A DNA stretch of 64,000 bases from Streptomyces venezuelae. GTDB taxonomy: Bacteria > Actinomycetota > Actinomycetes > Streptomycetales > Streptomycetaceae. The position numbers were made by a program, and so were the translations under genes. Shown piece after piece: positions 50,400-59,969 of the stretch (positions are counted from its first letter, which is position 1; the number at the start of each line of letters is the position of its first letter). The notes under the pieces are model-generated. The model did no database searches, was not told the origin of the DNA, and saw only the letters and a list, made by a program, of their open reading frames with translations. Location: NCBI RefSeq assembly GCF_008642315.1, contig NZ_CP029192.1, forward strand, positions 3,038,001 to 3,102,000, read 5' to 3'.

Positions 50400-51185
50400 G
50401 TGGAAGTTGTCATCGTCCCGGACGCCACGGCAGGCGGCGAGCTCATCGCGGAGGCCATGGCCGCCCTGGTGCGTCGTAAGCCTGACGCCCTGCTCGGTGT
50501 CGCCACCGGCTCCACTCCCCTGCCCATCTACGAAGCCCTGGCGGCCAAGGTCGCGGCCGGTTCCGTGGATGCCTCGCGGGCCCGCATCTGCCAGCTCGAC
50601 GAGTACGTGGGGCTGCCCGCCGGGCACCCCGAGTCGTACCGCTCCGTGGTCCTGCGCGAGGTCGTCGAGCCGCTCGGACTGAGCGAGACCTCCTTCATGG
50701 GCCCCGACGGCAGCGCCGAGGACGTGCAGGCGGCGTGCGTGGCGTACGACAAGGCGCTCGCCGAGGCCGGCGGTGTCGACCTCCAGCTGCTCGGCATCGG
50801 CACGGACGGGCACATCGGGTTCAACGAGCCGTGCTCGTCGCTCGCGTCCCGTACGCGCATCAAGACGCTGACGGAGCAGACGCGGGTGGACAACGCGCGC
50901 TTCTTCGACGGGGACATCGAGCAGGTCCCGCACCACGTCATCACCCAGGGGATCGGGACGATCCTGGAGGCGCGGCACCTGGTGCTGCTCGCCACGGGTG
51001 AGGGCAAGGCGGACGCCGTGGCCGCGACGGTGGAGGGGCCTGTCGCCTCGGTCGTGCCCGCCTCCGCGCTGCAGCTGCACCCGCACGCCACGGTCGTCGT
51101 GGACGAGGCCGCAGCCTCCAAGCTGAAGCTGGCGGACTACTTCCGGCACACGTACGCGAACAAGCCGGAGTGGCAGGGCCTGTAG
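50400..51185 (+). CDS. nagB: Glucosamine-6-phosphate deaminase
   Basis: Converts glucosamine-6-phosphate to fructose-6-phosphate and ammonia, feeding imported aminosugars into glycolysis. The protein has 261 residues and all motifs: GVATGSTPLPIYEAL (phosphate loop), CQLDEYVGLP (catalytic Asp) and LGIGTDGHIGFNEP (Asp, His and Glu of the ring-opening triad). The GTG at 50400 is preceded by GGCAGG. DasR is expected to repress it through the site at 50345, and GlcN-6-P, its substrate, is the DasR effector. A strong terminator follows. Confidence 0.96.
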   Translation: MEVVIVPDATAGGELIAEAMAALVRRKPDALLGVATGSTPLPIYEALAAKVAAGSVDASRARICQLDEYVGLPAGHPESYRSVVLREVVEPLGLSETSFMGPDGSAEDVQAACVAYDKALAEAGGVDLQLLGIGTDGHIGFNEPCSSLASRTRIKTLTEQTRVDNARFFDGDIEQVPHHVITQGIGTILEARHLVLLATGEGKADAVAATVEGPVASVVPASALQLHPHATVVVDEAAASKLKLADYFRHTYANKPEWQGL

Positions 51186-51203
51186 GAACAGCGGATACGC
51201 GAG

Positions 51204-51233
51204 AGGGGCGCCCCCGGTGGGGGCGCCCCTTTC
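51204..51233 (+). terminator. Intrinsic terminator of nagB
   Basis: AGGGGCGCCCCC-GGT-GGGGGCGCCCCT, a perfect 12-bp stem with a 3-base loop followed by TTT, 18 bases after the stop. Confidence 0.88.
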
Positions 51234-51261
51234 GTGTGTCGCGCGGTCGTGCGGCGGGTGG

Positions 51262-52767
51262 TCAGCCCCCGACGATGACCTCGGCCGCCGCCTCGCCGCA
51301 CACGCGGGCGGCGCCGCGCGTCGCGATGTGGAGGGCGCCGATCGGGGCGGACTGGGGGACGCCCATCTCGACGACGACCGTGTCGGGCCGGGCCGCGACG
51401 AGGGTCTGGAGGGCGTCGGCCATCCAGGCGTGGCGGTGTGCGTCGCGGACGACGGCCACGATGCGGCGCGTGCCCGCCGCCGCGAGGGCCTGGCTGCCCG
51501 AGCCTTCGCCGGAGTACGTGGCGGACTCGGTGCCGGGGAAGCGGCGCTCCAGCTCGGCGGTGACGCCCCAGGGGGTCTCGTTGCCGACGGCGATGTTGGG
51601 GAGCGGGGAGAACGTGGCGACGTAGGGGGCCTCGGTGACCGGGGCCGTGTACGTCTCGCCGCGGGTGACCGTCAGCGCGCGGCGGGCCCCGATCAGGCCG
51701 ATGCCGGTGTCGGGCGCGCCCCCCGAACGCTCGGCCGCGCCCGACACCTTCGACGCCGCGGCCCAGCCCGCGAGGGCCCGGACGCGGTCGGCCGCGTCGG
51801 CGAGCCGCTCCTCGGGCAGCTCACCCGAGCGCACGGCGGCGACGAACGCGTCCCGCAGCCGCAGCACGGTCCCCTCGTCCGAGGGGCCGCCGCCCGTGCA
51901 GATCGCGTCGGCTCCGGCGGCGATGGCGAGGACACAGCCGCGCTCGAAGCCGTACGTGCCGGCGATGGCCTGCATGTCCATGCCGTCGGTGACGATGAGG
52001 CCCTCGTAGCCGAACTCCTCGCGGAGCAGCCCGGTCAGGATGCGGCGGGAGAGCGTGCCGGGGTTGTCCGGGTCCAGGGCCGGGGCCAGGACGTGGGCGC
52101 TCATCACGGCCCGCGTGCCGGCGGCGAGGGCCGCGCGGAACGGCGCGAGGTCACGGGAGTTCAGGACGTCCCGGTCGACGTCGATGACCGGCACGGAGTG
52201 GTGCGAGTCGATCGCCGTGTCGCCGTGCCCCGGGAAGTGCTTGGCGGAGGTGGCGACGCCCGACGACTGCATGCCCTCGACGTAGGCGGCGGTGTGCCGG
52301 GCCACGAGGTCGGGGTCCGAGCCGAAGGAGCGTACGCCGATGACGGGGTTGTCGGGGTTGGCGTTGACGTCGGCCGACGGCGCCCAGTTGAAGTTGATGC
52401 CGCAGGCGGCGAGGCGGCGGCCGAGGTCGGCGGCGACCGCGCGGGTCAGCGCGGTGTCGTCGACGGCGCCGAGCGCGTGGTTGCCCGGGTAGGAGGAGCC
52501 GGTGCGGACCTCCAGGCGGGTGACGTCGCCGCTCTCCTCGTCGATGGCGATCAGGAGGTCGTCGCGTTCGGCGCGCAGCTGTGCGGTGAGCGCGGTGACC
52601 TGCTCCGCGGTCTGCACGTTGCGGCCGAACAGGCTGACGGAGGCTAGGCCCTCGTCGATCCGGTGGCGTACCCAGTCCGGCACGGTGGTGGTGCCGTCGA
52701 AGCCGGGCTGGAGGACGGCGAGGGCGTTGCGGGTGAGAGTGTCACCGGCGTGCGTGAGTGTCGTCAT
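51262..52767 (-). CDS. dasD: Glycoside hydrolase family 3 beta-N-acetylglucosaminidase (DasD type)
   Basis: Intracellular-type GH3 enzyme of 501 residues that should split imported chitobiose into N-acetylglucosamine. There is no signal peptide. The hexosaminidase signature KHFPGHGDTAIDSHHSVP contains the His of the His-Asp acid/base dyad and the nucleophile Asp is in LIVTDGMDMQAIAG. A C-terminal extra domain (about 370-501) follows the barrel. The ATG at 52767 is 8 bp from the dasC stop, so it is the last gene of the das transport operon on the reverse strand. Confidence 0.92.
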   Translation of the reverse strand: MTTLTHAGDTLTRNALAVLQPGFDGTTTVPDWVRHRIDEGLASVSLFGRNVQTAEQVTALTAQLRAERDDLLIAIDEESGDVTRLEVRTGSSYPGNHALGAVDDTALTRAVAADLGRRLAACGINFNWAPSADVNANPDNPVIGVRSFGSDPDLVARHTAAYVEGMQSSGVATSAKHFPGHGDTAIDSHHSVPVIDVDRDVLNSRDLAPFRAALAAGTRAVMSAHVLAPALDPDNPGTLSRRILTGLLREEFGYEGLIVTDGMDMQAIAGTYGFERGCVLAIAAGADAICTGGGPSDEGTVLRLRDAFVAAVRSGELPEERLADAADRVRALAGWAAASKVSGAAERSGGAPDTGIGLIGARRALTVTRGETYTAPVTEAPYVATFSPLPNIAVGNETPWGVTAELERRFPGTESATYSGEGSGSQALAAAGTRRIVAVVRDAHRHAWMADALQTLVAARPDTVVVEMGVPQSAPIGALHIATRGAARVCGEAAAEVIVGG

Positions 52768-52775
52768 GTGCGGAG

Positions 52776-53606
52776 TTATCCCTTCACTGCGCCGTCGGTC
52801 AGGCCGCTCACGGCCCTGCGCTGCAGGAAGACGAAGAGGATGAGGATCGGGATGGCGAAGAGGGAGGCGGCGGCCATGGTGGCGCCCCAGTCGTCGCCGA
52901 AGGCGGTCTGGAAGCTGGACAGCCAGATCGGGAGGGTCTTGGCGTCCGCTTCCTTGTTGAGCACGAGGGCCAGCGGGAACTCGTTCCAGGCGGTGATGAA
53001 GCCGAAGAGCGAGGTCGACATCAGGCCCGGCGCGAGCAGCGGCAGGATCACCCGGCGGAAGGCCTGCATACGGGTGCAGCCGTCGACCATGGCGGACTCC
53101 TCCAGCTCCTTGGGCACGGCGGCGACGAAGCCGCGGAGCGTGAGGAGGGTGAAGGGCAGGATCATCACCATGTAGAAGAGGGTCAGCGGGATCAGGCTGT
53201 TCAGCATGTCCGCGTCGCGCACGATGATGTAGATCGCGATGACCATGACTTCCCAGGGCGCCATCTGCGCCAGCATGAAGCCGATGATGAAGCCGCGCCG
53301 GCCCTTGAACCGCATGCGGGCGAGGGCGAACGCCGCGGTCACGCCGATGATGAGCGAGAAGACCACCGCGAGGACCGTGACGGTGACGGAGTTGCCGACC
53401 ATCGTCCAGAAGTGGTCGGCGTCGATCGCCTTCTTGAAGTGTTCGAGGGTGGCGTCGGTCGGGAACCAGACCGGGTCCTCGGCGATGATGTCGCCGGTCG
53501 GCTTGAAGGCCGTCGCGAACATCCAGTACACGGGGAAGACGCAGAAGACAAAGATGACGACGGCGACCAGGTTGGGCCACAGCCGGCCCATCAGCGAGCG
53601 CTTCAC
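52776..53606 (-). CDS. dasC: Chitobiose ABC importer permease DasC
   Basis: Membrane permease of 276 residues with six helices. The EAA loop is ELEESAMVDGCTRMQAFRRVILPLLAPG; the MalG-like organisation and context identify it as the second permease of the N,N'-diacetylchitobiose importer. The GTG at 53606 is preceded by GAGGAGGA and overlaps the dasB stop by four bases (GTGA), so translation is coupled. The energy-supplying ATPase, MsiK, is known to be encoded elsewhere in streptomycetes and is not in this operon. Confidence 0.94.
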   Translation of the reverse strand: MKRSLMGRLWPNLVAVVIFVFCVFPVYWMFATAFKPTGDIIAEDPVWFPTDATLEHFKKAIDADHFWTMVGNSVTVTVLAVVFSLIIGVTAAFALARMRFKGRRGFIIGFMLAQMAPWEVMVIAIYIIVRDADMLNSLIPLTLFYMVMILPFTLLTLRGFVAAVPKELEESAMVDGCTRMQAFRRVILPLLAPGLMSTSLFGFITAWNEFPLALVLNKEADAKTLPIWLSSFQTAFGDDWGATMAAASLFAIPILILFVFLQRRAVSGLTDGAVKG

Positions 53607-54592
53607 AGCTCGTCCTCCTCTTGCTTGAGCACGATCCGCAGGTAGAACGAGGTGATGGCGAGCAGGATGACGATGGTGAGCAGCGCGATCGCGGCACCCA
53701 TGCCGAAGTGCTGGTTGCCCATGCCCTCGATGTAGGCGTAGACGGGAAGGATCTCGGTGAGCCGGTCGGGGCCGCCCTCGTTGATCGTGAAGACCTGCAC
53801 GAACGCCTTGAAGACCCAGATGATCTCCAGGAACGTCGTGGCGTAGAGGAAGGGCCGCAGGTACGGGAGCGTCACCTGGGTGAACTGCTTCCAGGCACCG
53901 GCGCCGTCCAGGGCCGCGGCCTCGTACAGCTCCTTGGGAATGGTGGTCGTGGCGGCGTACAGGTTGATCGCCACGAAGGGGATGGACATCCAGACGATCA
54001 GCAGCAGGACGACGAAGAACGTCGAGTACTGCGTGGCGAGCCAGTCGTGGTCGGCCATCGACTCGAAGCCGACCTTGGCGAGCACCCAGTTGATGACGCC
54101 GAAGCGCTGCGCGAACAGCCACTGGTAGACCGTGCTCGCCGCGACGACGGGCATGGCCCAGGCGAGCACGAGGCCGAGCAGGAGGAACGTGCGCATCCGT
54201 CGGCCGAGGCGCGCGAGCAGCAGTCCCACCAGCGTGCCGAGGATCATGATCAGCACGACGTTGACGGCGGTGAAGGCGACCGAGCGGCCGGTGACCCGCC
54301 AGAAGTCCTCGCCGGTGAGGACTTCCTTGTAGTTGTCGAATCCGTTCCACTCCGTGAGGTGCAGAATGAACTGCCTCATGTTGAGGTTCTGGAACGACAG
54401 CATCCCGTTGTTGACCAACGGCCAGCCGAGCAGCAGCAGGGTGGCGATGATCGCGGGGGCCAGGAGCAGATAGGGCGTCAGGCCGGCGAGACGTTTTGAG
54501 GATGTCTTGGGGCCGTCCGACAGTGGACCGCCGTCCGGTGTCTGCACCTCCGTCGGGCCGGAGGGCGGCCGTTCGGTCTTCTGCACGGTCAT
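53603..54592 (-). CDS. dasB: Chitobiose ABC importer permease DasB
   Basis: Membrane permease of 329 residues (MalF-like) from the ATG at 54592; an ATG at 54601 is an alternative. A cytosolic Pro/Thr-rich N-terminus of about 40 residues is followed by six helices; the EAA loop is ELYEAAALDGAGAWKQFTQVTLPYLRP. It lies 189 bp behind dasA, the gap holding tandem repeats and a hairpin, and overlaps dasC by four bases. Pairs with DasC for uptake of N,N'-diacetylchitobiose. Confidence 0.94.
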   Translation of the reverse strand: MTVQKTERPPSGPTEVQTPDGGPLSDGPKTSSKRLAGLTPYLLLAPAIIATLLLLGWPLVNNGMLSFQNLNMRQFILHLTEWNGFDNYKEVLTGEDFWRVTGRSVAFTAVNVVLIMILGTLVGLLLARLGRRMRTFLLLGLVLAWAMPVVAASTVYQWLFAQRFGVINWVLAKVGFESMADHDWLATQYSTFFVVLLLIVWMSIPFVAINLYAATTTIPKELYEAAALDGAGAWKQFTQVTLPYLRPFLYATTFLEIIWVFKAFVQVFTINEGGPDRLTEILPVYAYIEGMGNQHFGMGAAIALLTIVILLAITSFYLRIVLKQEEDEL

Positions 54593-54616
54593 GCTCGCCA
54601 TCTCTTTCGTGGGCAA

Positions 54617-54719
54617 CGCGAAGCGCTCTGGGCAGCGCGGAGAGCGCCTGGGTCGGCGCGGAGAACGCCGGGGTCAGCGCGGAGAGCGCCGGGATCGGCG
54701 CGGAGAACGCGGAGAACTC
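54617..54719. repeat. 21-bp tandem repeats between dasA and dasB
   Basis: Four units of 21 bp start at 54636, 54657, 54678 and 54699, of the form CGCGGAGAgCGCCgGGgTCgG; a degenerate 19-bp unit precedes at 54617. They alternate GAGAGC and GAGAAC. The last unit is altered at its end. Confidence 0.75.
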
Positions 54720-54727
54720 ATGGGTAC

Positions 54728-54767
54728 GCCGGGGGCAGCGGGGTCAACGTCACCCGCCGCCCCCGGC
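54728..54767 (-). terminator. Intra-operon hairpin after dasA
   Basis: Nine-base perfect arms GCCGGGGGC and GCCCCCGGC (54728-54736, 54759-54767), with an inner partly paired GCGGGGT/ACCCGC. It starts 15 bp past the dasA stop. In ABC sugar operons such hairpins favour binding-protein mRNA over permease mRNA, acting as a stabiliser or partial terminator. Confidence 0.65.
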
Positions 54768-54781
54768 AAGAGGACGCGTCT

Positions 54782-56056
54782 TTACTGCTTCTGCGCCAGG
54801 CGCTTGTTGAGCTCGCCCTCGACCTGCTTCGCGGCCGCCTCGGGAGACTTACCGTTGAGCACCGCGGTCATGTAGTTCTTGATCGGGTTCGGCGGGTTCT
54901 CCACCGCGCCCCACTCCGGGATCAGCGGGGTGATGCCGCCGCCGGGCGTGGCGGGCGTCATGGCCTTGGCGGCCGGGTTGCCCGCGAGAGAGGACTCGAG
55001 GGACTGCTTGTTCGGGATCACGCCGCCTTCCTTGGCGAACTGGCCCTCGAACTTGTCGGACAGCGCGATCTTCAGGAACTCCTTGGCGAGCTCCTGCTTC
55101 TTGCTGGTCGCGGCGATGGCGAGGTTGGAGCCGCCGAGGAAGACACCCTCGGGCTTGTCCGCCGTGGCGCCGGGGATCGTGAAGTAGCCGATGTCCTTCT
55201 CGATCTTCTTGTCGGTCTTGATGGCCAGCGCGGCTTCCCACGGCATGGCGATCATCGCGCCGGTCTTGCCCTTGCCGAAGACCTCGCCCTGCTGCGGCGT
55301 GGCCTCGTCCTTGTTCTTGGGGGCCTTGGAGAGCTTCTGGAACTCCTGGTACGTCTTCATGGCCTTGGCGACCTTCGGGTCGCCCAGGTTGGAGACGTAC
55401 TTGTCGCCGTCCTTCTTCACCAGCTCGGCGCCCTCACCGATGGTCAGGCCGACGAAGTGGTACCAGAACTGGCCGGGCATGTAGAGCGGCTCGGCGTCGG
55501 TCTTGGCGCCGATCTGCTTCAGGTCCTTGAGGAACTCGTCGCGCGTCTTGGGGGTGTCCTTGATGCCGGCGTCGGCCCAGATCTTCTTGTTGTAGATCAC
55601 GACGCGGTTGAGGACGAACCACGGGGCGGCGTACTGCTTGCCGTCGATGACCGAGGCCTTGTTCATCGACTCGGTCCAGTCCGCGCCGATGGACTCCTTG
55701 AGGTCGCCGAGCTCGGCGAGGCCGCCGGTCTTGGCGTACGCGGCGGTCTGGGTGTTGCCGATCTCGAAGACGTCCGGCGGGTTCTCCTCGGAGAGGGCCG
55801 TGGTCAGCTTCTGCTGGATACCGTTCCACTGCTGGACTTCGAACTTCAGCTTCGCGCCGGTCTTCTTCTCGAAGGCGGCCGTGACGTCCTTCTGCCACTT
55901 GTCGGGCGTCGAACCGTCCATCGCCCAGAGCGTCAGGGTCTCGCCCTTGAAGCTGTCGGCTCCCCCGGCCTTCTTGTCGTCGTCGTCACTGCCGCAGGCC
56001 GCGACCGAGACCAACATGCCCGCGACACCGATGGCCGCTATGAGCTTGCGCTTCAC
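54782..56056 (-). CDS. dasA: Chitobiose-binding lipoprotein DasA
   Basis: Lipid-anchored binding protein of 424 residues. The GTG at 56056 with AGGAGG 6 bases upstream gives MKRKLIAAIGVAGMLVSVAAC, lipidated at Cys21. The mature part is a family 1 sugar-binding protein (SFKGETLTLWAMDGSTPDKW; NPPDVFEIGNTQTAAYAKTG; WYHFVGLTIGEGAELV). It delivers N,N'-diacetylchitobiose to DasBC. It leads the dasABC(D) operon, divergent from dasR, with two DasR sites in between, so repression by DasR lifted by GlcN-6-P is expected. Confidence 0.95.
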   Translation of the reverse strand: MKRKLIAAIGVAGMLVSVAACGSDDDDKKAGGADSFKGETLTLWAMDGSTPDKWQKDVTAAFEKKTGAKLKFEVQQWNGIQQKLTTALSEENPPDVFEIGNTQTAAYAKTGGLAELGDLKESIGADWTESMNKASVIDGKQYAAPWFVLNRVVIYNKKIWADAGIKDTPKTRDEFLKDLKQIGAKTDAEPLYMPGQFWYHFVGLTIGEGAELVKKDGDKYVSNLGDPKVAKAMKTYQEFQKLSKAPKNKDEATPQQGEVFGKGKTGAMIAMPWEAALAIKTDKKIEKDIGYFTIPGATADKPEGVFLGGSNLAIAATSKKQELAKEFLKIALSDKFEGQFAKEGGVIPNKQSLESSLAGNPAAKAMTPATPGGGITPLIPEWGAVENPPNPIKNYMTAVLNGKSPEAAAKQVEGELNKRLAQKQ

Positions 56057-56146
56057 GTTCACCCTCCTCAAGGGATGCCAGTCAACCCCCCACCCGCAGC
56101 GACCAAATGGACCGAGATCTGCCCGTGGGACTGGAACCTGGTCTTT

Positions 56147-56162
56147 AATGGTGTAGACCAGT
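56147..56162. promoter_or_regulatory. dre site 1 (DasR) in the dasA/dasR intergenic region
   Basis: AATGGTGTAGACCAGT, 13 of 16 bases of the DasR consensus; core TGGTGTAGACCA. It is 91 bp upstream of dasA. Confidence 0.85.
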
Positions 56163-56170
56163 ACGGGGAG

Positions 56171-56186
56171 CTTGGCCTAGACCTTT
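56171..56186. promoter_or_regulatory. dre site 2 (DasR) in the dasA/dasR intergenic region
   Basis: CTTGGCCTAGACCTTT, a weaker match (11 of 16) with the central CTAGACC intact, 24 bp from site 1. The rest of this 326-bp divergent region (56057-56382) holds the promoters, including an AT-rich GTGTATAAG stretch at about 56210. Confidence 0.7.
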
Positions 56187-56244
56187 AGGGGTGTCAAGGG
56201 TGTATAAGAAGGGCTGTCGCGTCCGTTATCGGACCGACACCTGA

Positions 56245-57165
<921 letters not shown>

Positions 57166-57232
57166 CACCCGTCCGAGGTCTGGCGCGGGCCACCGCGCTG
57201 CTCTACGTTCCTCCCGTCACCGCACGACGCAG

Positions 57233-57266
57233 CTCATCGCACGATGAACCTCATCGCATGGTGAAC
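57233..57266. repeat. Two tandem 17-bp direct repeats upstream of cstA
   Basis: CTCATCGCACGATGAAC and CTCATCGCATGGTGAAC abut each other and end 15 bp before the cstA start. The first contains the perfect palindrome TCATCG-CA-CGATGA (57234-57247), so a regulator site is possible. Confidence 0.6.
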
Positions 57267-57280
57267 GGGAGGACGACCCG

Positions 57281-59395
57281 GTGCGCAGAGCGAACCCCCG
57301 ATCCATCGTCATCTGGTCCCTCGTCGCGCTGGTCGGCGCCGCGGGCTGGACCGTCCTGGCCCTCGCGCGCGACGAGGAGGTGTCGGCCGCCTGGATGGTG
57401 GCGGCGGCCCTCGGCTCGTACGCCGTCGCGTACCGCTTCTACTCCAGGTTCATCGCGTACAAGGTCCTGAAGGTCGACAAGAAGCGGGCCACCCCGGCCG
57501 AGCGGCTCGACAACGGCATCGACTTCCACCCGACCGACCGCCGGGTGCTGCTCGGCCACCACTTCGCGGCGATCGCGGGGGCGGGGCCGCTGGTGGGGCC
57601 GGTGCTCGCGGCCCAGATGGGGTACCTGCCCGGCACCATCTGGATCATCGCCGGCGTGATCTTCGCGGGCGCCGTGCAGGACATGGTCGTGCTGTTCTTC
57701 TCGACGCGGCGCGACGGCAAGTCGCTCGGGCAGATGGCGCGCGAGGAGATCGGCCCGGTCGGCGGGGCCGCGGCCCTGCTCGCCACCTTCGCCATCATGA
57801 TCATCCTGCTCGGGGTGCTCGCGCTGGTCGTCGTCAACGCGCTCGCCGAGTCGCCGTGGGGCACCTTCTCCATCGCGATGACCGTCCCGATCGCCCTCCT
57901 GATGGGCTTCTACCTGCGGGTACTGCGACCGGGGCGGGTCAGCGAGGTCTCACTGATCGGCATCGCGCTGCTGCTGCTCGCGCTGGTCGGCGGGCGCTGG
58001 GTCGCCGAGTCGTCCCTCGCGGACACCTTCACGCTGGCGCCGTCGACGCTGGTCATCTGGCTGGTGGCGTACGGGTTCATCGCCTCGATCCTGCCGGTGT
58101 GGATGCTGCTCGCGCCCCGCGACTACCTCTCCACCTTCATGAAGATCGGCACGATCGTGCTGCTCGCCCTCGGCGTCGTCGTCACGCTTCCGACGCTGAA
58201 GATGGACCCGGTGACCGACTTCGCCTCGCGCGGCGACGGTCCCGTCTTCGCGGGCTCGCTCTTCCCCTTCGTCTTCATCACCATCGCCTGCGGAGCCCTC
58301 TCCGGCTTCCACGCGCTGATCTCCTCGGGCACGACGCCGAAGATGATCCAGAAGGAGACGCAGGTCCGGATGATCGGCTACGGCTCCATGCTGATGGAGT
58401 CGTCGGTCGCCGTGATGGCGCTCGTCGCGGCGTCGATCATCGACCCCGGCCTGTACTTCGCGATGAACGCACCGGCGGGAGTCGTCGGCGACACCGTCCA
58501 GGAGGCGTCGAAGGCCGTCGCCGGCTTCGGCTACTCGATCTCGCCGGCCGACCTGGCGCAGGCCGCGAAGAACGTCGAGGAGTCCTCGCTGCTCTCGCGC
58601 ACCGGCGGCGCGCCCACGCTCGCGGTCGGCGTCTCGGAGATCTTCTCGAAGGTCACCGGCGGCTCGATGCGGGCCTTCTGGTACCACTTCGCGATCATGT
58701 TCGAGGCGCTGTTCATCCTGACCGCGCTCGACGCGGGCACGCGCGTGGGCCGCTTCATGCTCCAGGACATGCTCGGGAACCTCTACAAGCCCTTCCGGCG
58801 GATGAGTTGGAAGCCTGGGCTCGTGTTCACGAGCGCCGTCGTCACGGGTCTGTGGGGCTACTTCCTGTGGGTCGGCGTGCACGAGCCGCTCGGCGGGATC
58901 AACCAGCTCTTCCCGATCTTCGGCATCGCCAACCAGCTCCTCGCCGCCGTCGCCCTCGCCGTCTGCACCACGCTGCTCGTGAAGTCCGGACGGCTCAAGT
59001 GGGCCTGGATCACGGGGGTTCCGCTCGTCTGGGACGCGACGGTGACGCTCACCGCGAGCTGGCAGAAGGTGTTCTCCAGCGACCCGCGCGTCGGCTTCTT
59101 CCAGCAGCGCGCGAACTACCGGGACGCCATCGACGAGGGAAGGATCCTGCCGCCCGCCAAGACGATGGACGACATGCACACCGTCGTCACCAACTCCACG
59201 GTGGACGGCGTCCTTTCGGCGGCGCTCGCGCTGCTCATCGTCGTCGTCATCCTGGACGCGGCCCGGGTGTGCATCAAGCACGTCCGCGACCCCGCGGCCT
59301 CGCGGCTGAGCGAAGCACCGTACGTGGAGTCGAAGTTGACCGCTCCGGCCGGGCTCATCGCGACCCGGGAGGAGAGGCGGGAGGTGGCGCAGTGA
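57281..59395 (+). CDS. cstA: Carbon-starvation protein CstA family transporter
   Basis: Large membrane transporter of 704 residues with about 16 helices. The CstA signature is evident: NGIDFHPTDRRVLLGHHFAAIAGAGPLVGPVLAAQMGYLPG, then AGAVQDMVVLFFSTRRDGKSLGQ, and HALISSGTTPKMI in the second half. In enterobacteria the family imports peptides or pyruvate under starvation. The GTG at 57281 has GGGAGG about 10 bases upstream. It overlaps ybdD by 4 bases, the standard cstA-ybdD pairing. It follows dasR in the same direction, with 115 bp between, containing a repeat. Confidence 0.93.
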   Translation: MRRANPRSIVIWSLVALVGAAGWTVLALARDEEVSAAWMVAAALGSYAVAYRFYSRFIAYKVLKVDKKRATPAERLDNGIDFHPTDRRVLLGHHFAAIAGAGPLVGPVLAAQMGYLPGTIWIIAGVIFAGAVQDMVVLFFSTRRDGKSLGQMAREEIGPVGGAAALLATFAIMIILLGVLALVVVNALAESPWGTFSIAMTVPIALLMGFYLRVLRPGRVSEVSLIGIALLLLALVGGRWVAESSLADTFTLAPSTLVIWLVAYGFIASILPVWMLLAPRDYLSTFMKIGTIVLLALGVVVTLPTLKMDPVTDFASRGDGPVFAGSLFPFVFITIACGALSGFHALISSGTTPKMIQKETQVRMIGYGSMLMESSVAVMALVAASIIDPGLYFAMNAPAGVVGDTVQEASKAVAGFGYSISPADLAQAAKNVEESSLLSRTGGAPTLAVGVSEIFSKVTGGSMRAFWYHFAIMFEALFILTALDAGTRVGRFMLQDMLGNLYKPFRRMSWKPGLVFTSAVVTGLWGYFLWVGVHEPLGGINQLFPIFGIANQLLAAVALAVCTTLLVKSGRLKWAWITGVPLVWDATVTLTASWQKVFSSDPRVGFFQQRANYRDAIDEGRILPPAKTMDDMHTVVTNSTVDGVLSAALALLIVVVILDAARVCIKHVRDPAASRLSEAPYVESKLTAPAGLIATREERREVAQ

Positions 59396-59589
59396 CGTGG
59401 CTGCTGCGCGGCATGCGCTGGATGCGGTGGTACGTACGGGAACTGACCGACGAGTCGGCGTACGAGCGGTATGTGGCCCACGTACGGAAGGAGCATCCGG
59501 CGGCAACCGTCCCCAGCCGCCGCGCGTTTGAACGCATGCGGACGGAACGGGAGGAGGCGGACCCGCGCCAGGGGTTCCGCTGCTGCTGA
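59392..59589 (+). CDS. YbdD/YjiX family small protein
   Basis: A 65-residue protein starting at the GTG at 59392, which overlaps the cstA stop (GTGA). It has the family features: WYVRELTDESAYERYVAHVRKEHP, SRRAFERMRTEREE and the C-terminal FRCC. YbdD/YjiX proteins always accompany CstA-type transporters and are thought to assist them, by an unknown mechanism. Confidence 0.92.
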   Translation: MTWLLRGMRWMRWYVRELTDESAYERYVAHVRKEHPAATVPSRRAFERMRTEREEADPRQGFRCC

Positions 59590-59699
59590 GCAGGTAACTT
59601 GCCTCGTCCGTTATCCGGACAGGGGTTCCATACAGCGAGACTGTGGCTTAGATTTCCCGCACGTTAAGCATGGGATAAGTGAGGGAACGGAGCCGCGAT

Positions 59700-59969
59700 A
59701 TGTCAGATGCGCCTGAAGTGAACAGACCGGTGGTGACGCCGGTCCGTGTGGTCATCGCAGCCTGCCTTGTCGCGCCCTTCGTGGCAATGCTCTGGGTGGG
59801 GTCGTACGCGAAGATCGACCCGACCTTCATCGGCATCCCGTTCTTCTACTGGTACCAAATGCTCTGGGTGCTCGTCTCCACGGCGCTCACGATGATCGCG
59901 TACAAGCTGTGGCAGCGTGACCAGCGCGCCCGCAAGGCCGAGCAGGCCCATGGGGGTGCCGGAAAGTGA
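59700..59969 (+). CDS. DUF3311 small membrane subunit
   Basis: An 89-residue protein with two transmembrane helices (VVIAACLVAPFVAMLWVG and FFYWYQMLWVLVSTALTMIAY), the pattern of DUF3311. Such proteins precede sodium/solute symporters of the MctP type and may act as a small subunit. The ATG at 59700 has GGAACGGAG upstream; its stop overlaps the mctP start by 4 bases. TTCCAT-N17-TAGATT (about 59626-59654) is a weak promoter candidate. Confidence 0.9.
   Translation: MSDAPEVNRPVVTPVRVVIAACLVAPFVAMLWVGSYAKIDPTFIGIPFFYWYQMLWVLVSTALTMIAYKLWQRDQRARKAEQAHGGAGK

Noticed and set aside
54617..54719. The 21-bp repeats considered as a CRISPR-like array
   Set aside because: Units abut directly without spacers and there are no cas genes in the window.
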